Source: Ptychodera flava (taxonomy: Eukaryota > Hemichordata > Enteropneusta > Ptychoderidae). From it: DNA of 64,000 nt. The stretch lies in the NCBI RefSeq assembly GCF_041260155.1, contig NC_091935.1, forward strand, positions 8,397,501 through 8,461,500, in the 5' to 3' direction. Position 1 is the stretch's first letter. The number at the start of each line of letters is the position of its first letter. The position numbers were made by a program, and so were the translations under genes. The notes below the pieces were generated by a model, which saw only the letters and a list, made by a program, of their open reading frames with translations, ran no database searches and was not told the origin of the DNA. Positions 42,401-53,300 of this stretch are shown here, in pieces.

Positions 42401-44531
42401 CATAAAATTTTTTTATTCCACTCCGATTATTGCAAAGCTCACACATTTCTTCGCATTTTATTTTATTTTCTGGAAGGGTGGTTATTCCACTTTGCGGAGG
42501 TAACATAGACACAGCAGTGTTGGGACGGTGCATTGAGCGTGGTCTTGCTGCCGATGGCAGACTGTGCCGTTTCATCGTTCAAGTCAGCGATCGACCCGGT
42601 GGAATAGCGGAACTCACAAAATTAATTGCAGATGCAGGAGTAAGGTCAGTCCATGAATGAATCCACTCTCAGTCGTTTCCTCCTGACTTCCCCTCCTGAC
42701 TTCCCCTCCTGACTTCCCCTCCTTACTTCCCCTCCCTACTTTCCCTCTTGTTTTGGTTCTATATAAACAGCTATAGAACACACTTTCTGCATTCTATAAA
42801 ATACATCTGTATTGTAAAAAAATGCCATCTTCAAAGATGAAACCTCTCCACTGTGAATTATAGTCAATTTATTTGTTATATATTTTCCTTTTTTTTTCTT
42901 TTTTCCGCAGTCTGAAAGACATTTTCCATGAAAGAGCCTGGTTAAGAACGGACATATTTAGTGTTCAGGTAAGACTTGATTAGTTTAGAAGTTCTTCTTT
43001 AGTCGGAGACCATAAATTGCCAATTATTAATTTGTGCACCGTCAGTAAAATCTGTAAATTGCTCTGAATGATGTCTTAAATCACCTGAAAATCCTGACTT
43101 GCTTAAAAATTTAACAAGAATGAAGTGTATTGTATGAATATGAAATAAATTTTGAATTATGCATACTTGGTTTCGTTGTATTTTAATTTCTTAACCAAGT
43201 GAGAGAAAATATTCCTATTTTTACAACTGCATTGTGTTCCTAACATTCCTTAGAAAAATATGGCTTAGGCCAGGAAGAAAAAATAAATTGTTCATCGGAA
43301 TCGCCGCTTCTACTTTGGCATATTTGGAAATTTTTTTTTTTTTTGATCGCGGCAAATTCTTACTTCCGCAATACAAATATTTTTAGTACTGCCGCTGGTG
43401 GCGCCCTACACTGTGTCGGGTTTTCGCGGGCACGGGATTTTGAATGATACGTGTTCGGACTTAGTTGACCGCCAACACGTTGTTGTGACGTCTGAATTTG
43501 GCGAATCACGACGCAAAGTGGGTCGATTTGGCCAGAAATTTTCTCGTTTTGTAAAGGTTAGTACATGTCACATCATGAGTATTAATTTGATCGCCAACAT
43601 TTGACGTGATGGCCAACAGTTAGTTCCAGAGACGCTATTCAGTGTTTGTCCTGATATTACGTTCGGAGATTTGTTCAACAAGATCGTGACAGCAGATGGA
43701 CGGTGCATCCGATTGAATGAAAATTGCATCAAAAGTATAAAAATTTACGGCAATGACAAAACACATGGTTGCGTCGATGTTCTGAATGATGACTTCACTC
43801 CGATCACAGTACAGTGTTGTTGTGTAAAATGTGCACATACAGACTGTGGTAAAGAGGCCAAAACATGGGGCCAAAGTAAAATGAAAAAACTCAGATGCTA
43901 GGTCCCACCAGGACAATATTAAAGGACAATACTGAATTGTTGGATTTCAGTGATTTGCTGTACATTTCAGTTTTACGCTGAGAGAATGTTGAAATGCTCA
44001 GAATATGTTGTGCAAACACTAACTGTGAATGTAATGGCCTATGTTATTGTTGGGAAATATAGTATTGAATTCAGTTACCAGTATCAGTGTTTCTTGTCTG
44101 AGATATTTCTGGTTAAAAAGGGAAACAATTATCTTGCCTTGTCTGCATCTGTGCAAAAAATGCCAGAGAACTGCGTTTACCTTCGGCCTAAAAAAAAATA
44201 AAAAAAAAAATTTTCGCTCGCCGCTCCTGGGCCTTGGTCCAAAAATTCCGATGAACAAGATTTTTTTTTTCTCTGGCCTTATGCGCCTTTTTATCTACAA
44301 CATTTGATGTGTGCAAATTTATTGTAAGCTATTAACTCTCTGTGGATGGAAAGACATGAATTTCACTGATCTTTCTTTTGAGAACTATTGATCAAATGAT
44401 CTCGTTGTCTTGTGGTCTGTCTTCAGGTGAAATGCGTGGTTGAAACCAGAGACGAAGAACACGGCAAAGAGTTGGAGAAGATTCTGAGAGAACGATATGA
44501 CCACGTTGCCTGGGGTCCTCACAACGCATAG
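36427..44531 (+). CDS. L-threonine (L-serine) dehydratase with ACT domain, 11 coding exons
   Basis: Exons: 36427-36636, 37499-37569, 38671-38902, 39624-39679, 40359-40521, 40994-41084, 41675-41750, 41993-42118, 42477-42644, 42911-42968 and 44427-44531. Phases agree throughout, giving 1356 nt and 451 aa. This is a fold-type II PLP enzyme that deaminates threonine to 2-oxobutyrate (or serine to pyruvate). Landmarks are TPCQRSH near 67-73, SFKERGAR with the PLP lysine at Lys96, SAGNHALAL, the phosphate-binding loop GGAGL at 222-226, [10 protein letters not shown] and PLCGGNID (347-353). A C-terminal ACT-type domain (about 370-446, [15 protein letters not shown]) suggests amino-acid feedback control as in bacterial catabolic IlvA/TdcB-type enzymes. 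The acidic N-terminal 50 residues look cytosolic, not mitochondrial. Translation starts either at 36427, the first base after the acceptor, or at 36448, where the context has A at -3. Confidence 0.92.
38935..39311 (-). repeat. Interspersed MITE-like repeat, copy 3 of 3
   Basis: Ends AAGGTAGAATGTGCC and GGCATGTACTACCTT are inverted. The body, read on the minus strand, matches the copies at 4127 and 14330, including AATTCAAAATGGC. A long G-run follows the left end. It lies in an intron of the dehydratase gene. Confidence 0.6.
42679..42746 (+). repeat. 15-bp minisatellite
   Basis: About four units of CCTGACTTCCCCTCC, the last decayed, just after exon 9 of the dehydratase. Confidence 0.85.
43268..44278. 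mobile_element. PIF/Harbinger-like element in last dehydratase intron
   Basis: The ends GGCCAGGAAGAAAAAA and its inverted partner continue to TTGTTCATCGGAAT. TTA lies on both sides (43265-43267 and 44279-44281), matching the 3-bp TWA target duplication of PIF/Harbinger. The 1011-bp body holds two neighbouring open stretches at 43398-43604 and 43624-43901, the second ending in a cysteine-rich tail ([15 protein letters not shown]). I do not recognise a transposase. They could be captured sequence or part of an element-specific protein. Confidence 0.7.
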
Positions 44532-44958
44532 AGTGACATGTGTGTGTATATGAACAGTTTCATGAAATCATGACAAAGTGAGAGATTACGGTGTGAATAT
44601 TTGACAGTAAGAGCAGTTACTAAGTTTTCACTTTGTCCTGGCTCTGCATGATGTGTACAGAACTATATCTAAACATTGTAAATGTTTGGTCAATCTACTC
44701 TAAAATAAGTCTTACGGAAAAGTATTTACGACAGACTAAAACGTGGTTGTAATTCTGACAACCTTAATCTATTGTAAAATTTGTAGTATTCACAGAAATA
44801 GAATGATTTATATAGTTCACACAGATAGCTGTTTTGTATCTCACTTTCTAGCGACTGAAATATTCAACTTCACTTTCACATCTTTCAGATGTGTGATCTT
44901 CCATATGTATCTTTTAGTACCTCAGGTGGTATAGACAGTATGGTGCTATTGGACACTG

Positions 44959-44964
44959 AATAAA
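44959..44964 (+). terminator. Possible poly(A) signal of threonine dehydratase
   Basis: AATAAA lies about 430 bp after the stop. A further AATAAA at about 48757 would give a much longer 3' UTR. Confidence 0.4.
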
Positions 44965-47394
44965 CTTGCCATAAAATGCAAAAGTGGTGACCTATAGGGA
45001 AGGGCGCCCTCAAGAACAATTTTCTTTTCCTCTCAGTAGAGTTGTTCACTTTACCGGTATGTATATAAAAAAGAATGTTTGTACAAAAATACCCATATAA
45101 ACTTCACAGCAATGATCCTAGTGGGGTAGAAAAACCTCTTTAAGACGTTTTTATGAAATGAATATTAACATAAGGGTATAAACACATGGTCTAGCTTATA
45201 GAGTAATATTGTCACAATAATTGATTAATGCATGGTACGTGTGAATAATTTAGAAAATTATGGTGTTGAACATTTTGCTTTCTAATATTATTACCATGGT
45301 AAACAAATTATTTTAGCCATGGAATAACCCTTTCATCACCATGGTATAGCCCGTTTCCATTGTTATTGATGGTGATTGTGGACCTGTTTATAGGAGCCAG
45401 GGGTGAGCAGCTTAAGGCTAGACATAAATAATAACTAATGATTATGTAAAGACAATTTAGGAGAATGCAATATATGGCTTACCTTATGCAAAGAATATTT
45501 ATATTTTGAACATATGACAACATCAGAATGTGAGATATTGTTACTAACATTGAAAGAAATACTTCATAGGAGAAAATGTGCAGTTTGAATTCTTAAACTA
45601 ATGATGAATTTTTGAATTATTAAGAAATATTGTTGTCCCGCAACATGTGTTGCATCAGCATGCTGTGAGATAGTCGTAGCATAATATAACCCTTTTATGG
45701 GACCAGATTGTGGTTGATCCTTGTTGTTTTCAATAGAGTGGATGTGTCTATGTAGAAGGTAACAGGGGGTGAAAGGGTTGGTGGTTGAACTGTGCAGGAA
45801 AAAAAAACCAGAAGTACATGGTTACCACCATGTAACAAAACATGCTCACTCCATGAGTGAATTGGGCGAATCAGCTTTTGATTCAGATACAGTACGGTGA
45901 ACTCTTCCCGACAGGGAGATTCATAAATCTTTAACCCTTTCACCGCCATGGTTTGGCCCACACCTGTTGTTGTCAATGGAGAGTGTGGACCTGTTTACAG
46001 GGACTTAGGGTTGAGCATTTCATACTTAACAAAAGAATTGTGGATCTACTCTCACCTGGTCCTTGTGAAAACTTTGACAGCCATTTTGGACTAAATTTCT
46101 TGTTTTCAGTAAGTGTGTTTGCTGGTTTGAAACACACTGTAGTGCACTCTCCATGGTTTAGCATGATATCAGGCAATACTTGACCAATTATTTAGTTTTC
46201 ACTGAGTGTTAGTGGTCTAAGCAGCAGTTGAATTTTTCACAATTTGTCTTACAACATTTGCATTTTATTATTTGAAAAGTTGTCATGTTTGATGTAATAG
46301 AAATTATCTATCATAATTACAGAAGGATGTAGCATGCACAGTGTATCATAAATTCCTTTCAAATTTCCTTTTCATTGGATACAGTATTACAACATAGATA
46401 ATTGAAGGAGGTTAACGCACAAATTTGCATATGGTAATTACCTATTATATGATTGAGTGATTTACATAAACACTATGACAATATACATGTACAATCATGT
46501 AAAAAGAATTCAGAACATCACAGAACATTTTAGTCTAACGTGTTTGTTTATTGCGGTGTACATATTTTGAAAGATTTAAGAACTGATATCTCCTTTTAGG
46601 AATGGAAGTCTCATAATGGTACACTGTGGCATCATGGGTAAAAGAGGTCAAGGTTTACCTTAAAATGTCCGTTCACAAGGATTGGAAATATACATGTATT
46701 ACATTTTTATTTTGCATGAGCTAGGATATTTTGAATTTCATGAAAAATTTGTGAGTAGGTCTTATAAAATACAGTTTTATGATATTATTACATTATCGAC
46801 TTGCAGTTCACTTGCTGACATAAACTTGTATTTTTAGTGATCTATATCATGTGAAAACTTATGCCTTCTTGCCTGCCTTGTTTTTCTGCTGTTATTTTGT
46901 CAACATGTTAAAGCTCCATTAGCTGTCAGTTTAATACATTTTCCAGCATTTTTTGGAGTGTTTGATGTAGGATATTTTCTGGTTCTAGTCCCAAAATCAT
47001 GTCAAAGCACCCAGTATGGCACCTCGGCCTGTGTGTATTGAATGTCCCAATGTTATTGTTGACAACATAAATTTAATTCACAATACCATACATTTGTCAA
47101 CCATAAAACTACACAAAGAACGTAACGCATTGTGTCTCCAAGGCTAATTCTTTGCATTTCACCAAACTGTAGAGAAATGCAAATGAATAAATCTTAATTG
47201 TTTTGTGGAACAAAATATAATGAAAATATCAAAAGTTATGGAAATTGTCGCTCCAGGTAAAGATGTACACTTTCTGCAGTGAAACTGTAGGTACCTTTTG
47301 AAAATGCTAATCAGAGATGAGTGTGTGTCAGTATTAATAAAATCACAGAGTTTTTAGTTCAAAACTGAAAACTACCCATAACGTAGATTACGAG
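44965..47394. other. Spacer or long 3' UTR with small repeats
   Basis: No exon is seen. It holds two related repeat copies beginning TAACCCTTTCA.C.CCATGGT at 45327 and 45932, and a short inverted pair AACCCTTTTAT/GTGAAAGGGTT at 45690-45780. Confidence 0.45.
45327..46020 (+). repeat. Pair of related AACCCTTTCA repeats
   Basis: 45327-45415 and 45932-46020 align directly: the CCATGGT block, then TGTGGACCTGTTTA, then GGGGTGAGCA or GGGTTGAGCA. They are two diverged copies of one small family about 600 bp apart. Confidence 0.6.
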
Positions 47395-47396
47395 TA

Positions 47397-47559
47397 GCTG
47401 TGGGTCCATAGCTGTGGTGTTTTCGGACAGGATTTCCGCCTTTTGCGGGCTGGTTTTGACTTTTACGTTGTAGTGGCGGGTTAAAAATCGTAAAAGTCAA
47501 AACCAGCCCATAAAAGGCGGAAATCCCATCCGAAAACACCACAACTATGGACCCACAGC
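47397..47559. repeat. Nearly perfect 163-bp hairpin MITE with TA duplication
   Basis: Arms of about 70 bp, from GCTGTGGGTCCATAGCTGTG to GACTTTTACG and its reverse complement, differ at only a few bases and are separated by about 20 bp. TA lies on both sides, which suggests a Tc1/mariner-type MITE. Confidence 0.8.
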
Positions 47560-48119
47560 TAGATTAGGAGGTACAAAATAATTCACTAGGTGTTCAGGGT
47601 GCTGTATTGTCAATCTCTAAGATGGTGCTACTCATTTGAATGATTTTTTCTCAGAAACCATGTCACATGTTCAGAAAAAATGATTTCCACCTGTAGTTTA
47701 ATTTTGATAGTTTACATTTGAAGGTGCACCTTGCTTTACCTTGTCTTGCTGTCAAGAGTGACTGTACTGTTTTGATGCTTCATTAGATTGTATACATTTT
47801 CTTGGTATAGAGATAGTCTGAACAAGTTGCAGCCATACTGTTTTCTGAGTGAAATTTGATGTTCTACAAAATGGGTAAATGTCCAGGAATATCCTTTCAT
47901 GAATGAGATTGAGTCTGTGAAGTTTAGTCACTGTTGTGCGTACGATAGTCAGCTATGTTTACCTGTCATTCGGAAAAAGCACCGACAAGTTTGTTAACTT
48001 TGTACCATGCTGTTCCTACTAGTTTGAATATAGCAATACTTTTCTATTTATAGTGTTAACCAAACATTGCCACAAGAGGGCAGCTGTCAGAAAATGTGAA
48101 AGCTCTGTATAATATACTA

Positions 48120-48335
48120 ACCCTTTGAGTGCTGAAGTCATTTTTATCGCCATTATGAAATATAACCCAGCTAGTTTTTTTCAGATTTTTCCCAGAATTT
48201 TGATCAAAACTCTAGCCAATAAACAGTTATTTCCATTTGGTCCAAGATTATGAAAAATAAAGGAAAAATTCATGAAAATTGGTAAAATGTTGCACAAAAT
48301 TTTGGCGGGAAAAGAAAATACAACACTCAAAGGGT
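48120..48335 (+). repeat. ACCCTTTGAGTG MITE with TA duplication
   Basis: The inverted ends ACCCTTTGAGTGCTG and CAACACTCAAAGGGT are flanked by TA. The body is the reverse of the copy at 19820-20034. Confidence 0.72.
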
Positions 48336-48754
48336 TAATACCAATGATTACTGTTCAAGTGTATCTTCCCACAAAACTGCAATCATTCAATCCAATACTG
48401 TGTAACACATGTACAATTGAGAAAAGTAATCTTACAGACGTTTCCAATGTTCAGCACTTTGGAATGTAGTTTCTGTTTGGAAAGTTTGGCTCAGGATAAA
48501 GTCTTTCAACCTATAAACACATAGTTTATTTTTCTCTGTATATGGGCAACCTTCAATGCAGAAAGCATCACTCAATGCATCCATATAGTACACATACATA
48601 GCAAGCAGTTTCATTCTGTCTTACCCTTCTAAGTAAAAGCAGCAACATTACCTCATGTAAATAGTTTTACTTCATTCACAGTTTATGGTATATTTTTCAT
48701 GGTGTGGATAATAATGCCCTTGTTAATATGTAAATTACCGGTAACTTTGACCAC

Positions 48755-48812
48755 AGAATAAAATATTGAATATATATAATATACCAATCTTGCTTTATTG
48801 ATCTTTTTATTG
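48755..48812. terminator. Two-way poly(A) zone between convergent genes
   Basis: AATAAA on the plus strand (about 48757) and two TTTATT, i.e. AATAAA on the minus strand (about 48790 and 48806), lie within 60 bp. They could end a long dehydratase transcript and the ATPAF1 transcript. Confidence 0.35.
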
Positions 48813-50307
48813 AGCACTCTGTAAGAAAACTTATTTACACAATATCTTTGAAATTACACAATGACATCTGACTCAGTTTTAGCAAGATATCAACAAAATT
48901 AGCAAGTGCTGTAAAAGAATGAGGAAGAGAGAAGTCACAGGTTGGCATAATCCACTGTGTTGCATATCTCTGCATGCAAGATTCCAGCTGGTTCACTGAA
49001 TAGCTGTCAACTACCGGGTAATAACAAAGACTTGGAGGTTATCATTTAAACCACACGATGTTTGCATTTGCTTCCATCACATCTGATTCATACGTCAGGT
49101 TATTTTCAGAAAGTTGATCAAATATCCTGTCGCAGGATGTCTGCTAGTGCTACCCACAATGACAAGTATGACGTATATCTTATCGGTTTCAAAGAATTTC
49201 AACCAATGCGCCAACATTCAGATGATTTCTGGAAATTTGAAGTCATGAATATGTTTTCCAGGAATTATCTGAAGGGTTTTAATTTGTTGGCTGAATGTCT
49301 TTGATATTCTACATGAATAGGTACCAACTTGCAGGAATTATGTAAAGAGTTCAATTGTTAGAAGTCATAAATATCTTTGTCAAATTATAATTCCACTTCC
49401 CCTTTTCAACTTTCATTGCTTGGCCTCAATAAACATGAGCAAAATATCAACTTTTCTCCTATATAGAGAGTATCTTGGATGAGAAATTCTGCAACAGCGC
49501 CACCGCAAATACACTGTAAATATGGAAGTGTGACACAATTCAACAGAACATCACGTTTGTATGTATAACCCTTCCATTCAATTTGTTTGTATCTACAGCC
49601 TTATAAAAATACAAGGGCTAATGAGTAGTGGCCTGGAAGGTTGCAGATGATTGGTTGGCTGAATATCATTAACATAATCATTTCAAAACAGCCAATCAGC
49701 TATGACCTCCTAAGTTGCAGCACATTGACCAAATTCTTCTGTTCAAGGAATTACACTTGTAATAAAATCATTAACATAAAATCAATAATACCAAGAGCTT
49801 GTAGTGAGAAGGTTAGCATTGCATGTCTTCTGTGTCAGTTTGATGTGCCTACAAATAAATTAAAATGACTTTCACTTAAGTAAAATGCACACATTATATT
49901 TCATGGTTCTCAAATTGACTCAAACACTTTACAAATGTTACAGGTTGGAGGGTACACTTGTTAGCTCTGTGTAGAACAGATCAGAGAAGCCTGTCTTTGA
50001 ATAACTTCAATGTGTCTCTTGGTCTTTGAAATCTTGCTGTTGCTGTCAAACCGACCCACAATACAATGGATGGATTATGTATCAAGATGATCACACTGGT
50101 ACATTGAGTCCCCTTCAATCCCATCCTCAATCTATAACATGCCCTTGATTTAAATTGTTTGGACCCTCTTAGAGAATTCCAGCCAGTGTCAGGAAAGACC
50201 TAAACGGCCCTAGAATTCTTATGGTATGATATTCACATCCATGTAACTGCAAATGAGTGGAACACTGTACAACACAGTCACTCTGGGGGTCAATGGTTGC
50301 TTCTATT
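48813..50307 (-). other. Probable 3' UTR or flank of ATPAF1
   Basis: No coding sequence is recognised. If the minus-strand poly(A) signals at 48790-48812 are used, this whole stretch is ATPAF1 3' UTR. Confidence 0.35.
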
Positions 50308-53300
50308 TCACTGTTCTGATGGCAATGATACTTTGGTGTTTTCCAATTCCTGGATCACATCTGTGTATTTGAATTCCTCAGGTTTGTTGGTGAATGTGTC
50401 TAGAAGCTCTAGCTTTGATTGGTTGTCCCTTCCGTAGTACAGCTGGACCTGGTTGGCCAAGAACTGGGCTTCATGGACTTGCTGTAATTGAAATAGATGA
50501 TAGTAATGATATTTCACAGCAAATGTCCCTAAAGCACACTCATTACTGAGATATAGATCTGCTGCCATTCTAAGATGTGTAATCAGAATGGTTGGTGCAG
50601 CAAATGTATACATCTCCAATGTGCCTATTCTGGGGAATGTCTAAATCTGTTGATATAACTCAGCTAAATATCACATCTATAAGGTTTTACTGAAAACATG
50701 GTCCATTATGCTTTGAAAATAATCTGACATGAATAAAAGCATTGAGAAGGGTGAGTTATGTTGTAAACATGATGGTTAAAAGCTTAAAGTGAAATGTTCA
50801 GTTCAATATTGAAGATATACAAAAAAATCAGCAACAAACCATTTTGTTTGGTATAACAGAAACATTGTTCTCCTATCATTAGAGGATATCAGGGACTGAC
50901 AGATCAATCAGTGATAATGGAGTTCAACTTACCAGTAACTTTGTGTCAAGTTCGCCATGCATCAATACTATCCCTGAAATCAACAAATCAAACTTTCTGA
51001 ACAAGGTGTCATTTTAAGTCATATTAATTATTTACATTCATGCATAAACACCTGACTTATTGACAGTGATATAAGGTGCATTGCAATTGTCTGTGGACAT
51101 CAATTGCTGCCTGACGTTTCTAGTCTTTTGTATGAGAAATAGTCTGACATGAAACAGTTTTTGAATCTTTCCACTGGGAACTTTTTGTGTTATGGTCGTA
51201 GAGGGCGCTATATAAGGTAAACCCCATTTTGCACAACTCTACCACTAAACAGTTGCACTGCTGTGTCAGCATTGTAGTTTTCCACACTTCAATAAATGTT
51301 AAGAACTGGTAGAGGTAAGAAAAAGTCAACAGCTAAAAATTTATCAAATAAATGAAAAGGAGAGAAAGAAAGAAAAGAATTATACTTCGACTGGAGGCTA
51401 AACTAAATTCACCTTTATACTCAATGATATCTGTATGCTACTTAACTGGTACAGCAGGATATACATTGTAAAACTCTTTTAGGCTTTGCATTGATCATAT
51501 TGTACAAAACATTGTGAATGCATTTGCCAAAAAGCATTGAATTGAGACGAACCTTTTTCTTTCATTAATTCAGTGTAGTGTATCATGGTCATCAGAATTG
51601 GTGCATTTTCTTGGTAAGCCTGTGTGCAAACAGGAGAGAGGTTAAAATAATATGTGTGTGGCCATGAACAAGATATACAAGTAGTCTGAACGACATGATA
51701 CTCAAGGACACTCTCCATGGTTGCCTCTCATTGACCCTCATGGAGGGTACCCTTGAGCAACAAACCACTCAATCTGGTACAGAGGTGTACATGGTACTCT
51801 AGGGCATTCTCCATGGTTGCCTCTCATTGACCCTCATGGAGGGTACCCTTGAGCAACAAATCACTCAATCTGGTACAGAGGTGTACATGGTACTCTAGGG
51901 CACTCTCCGTGGTTGCCTCTCATTGACCCTCATTGAGGGTACCCTTGAGCAACAAACCACTCAATCTGGTACAGAGGTGTACATGGTATAGAAATCACCA
52001 CAGACACTGAAACAAGACCAGTTTAATGAGAAACTTTAACATCTACCGGTAACTTCAGAACAAATCTGAATTGAATTGGTGGACATCTGTAGGTCTCTTT
52101 AACACACTCTCTTTTGATGCAAATGATCATAATTTTACTTTGCACTGTAATCACTTTTAACTCTTTGTTTCAGAATGATAACATGAGCAATGACATTGAT
52201 ATTACTGTAGTGTTTGCTGCAGTTGATCACACAAGGAATGAGTGTACTAATAAAGGAAAAGGCAGTACAACTTATGATCAACTCGGTAAATGATTATCAA
52301 TGTGAAATGACAATTGTGATCATCAAACTGTCCTATGACAAATTCATAGCCTTGGTCTCTCGGTAATGGGTATAAAAACAAAGGAAACTTCTGTAATCTG
52401 ACGGTGAGGGCGGTACAAATTGTGATCAAAATTTCGAAATGACTCACTTGGTAATTGATGAGTGATGTAAAATGACAGTTGTGTTCGTCAAACTGTCCTA
52501 TGACAAATTCATAGCCTTGGTCTCTCGGTAATGGATATAAAAACAAAGGAAACTTCTGTGATCTCTCATGGATTTTACTGTAAGTCGTTTCCTGCAAGAG
52601 AGACCAGAGAGAGAAGTCAGGCATATGAAACTTGAAAGATCAGATCATATATATAATACATGATGCAACTTCAAATAAAATATTGAAAAATAAATAATGC
52701 TTGTCTGGCCTAGGCGTACCTACACAAGATGATGCTTTTGTATTTGGTCACAAATTCCAGATAAATATAGGCACTGTTTACACACTGCTTCACGTCATTT
52801 TACATATACTGAGAATGTCTCAAGGTGAAGAATTATACTCATATTGCACTGGCTGGCAGCGAAACTAAAATGGCACAAATAGATCCTCGTTTACATTCTG
52901 TTGGTTGGATGATACAAATAATAGTCAGAAGATATAATTAAAAGAAATCACCTACCCTGAAGTGCTCTAAAGTACTGGTACATATTTTTACTCTTTTTTG
53001 TTGACAAATACTTGAAACGGAATATTCATACAAAGAACGTAGGACAACTATGATCAAGATGAGCCAGAAGTAATCAGTAGTATAGTTTTGAAGTACACCA
53101 TTTTTATGATTACAACTTCCAGTTGATAAAACATACCGGTATAACAGCTGAAATGCCATCTTTTTGTCGATGGTAGTCCTTCCAAATCTGTTGATTCAAA
53201 AACAAACTTGATCAGAGAGACAGACAACTACGGAAATGCACAGAACTCTTTATGAATAAAGAATACTCTTCGTGATTTTTGTGTATAGTCTTGAGATAAT

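Noticed and set aside
52247-52624. A single 125-aa protein with a duplicated domain
   Set aside because: The open frame reads through a good gtgagt donor at the end of the true ATPAF1 exon. The splice model fits the family better, so the second copy was called a pseudo-exon.
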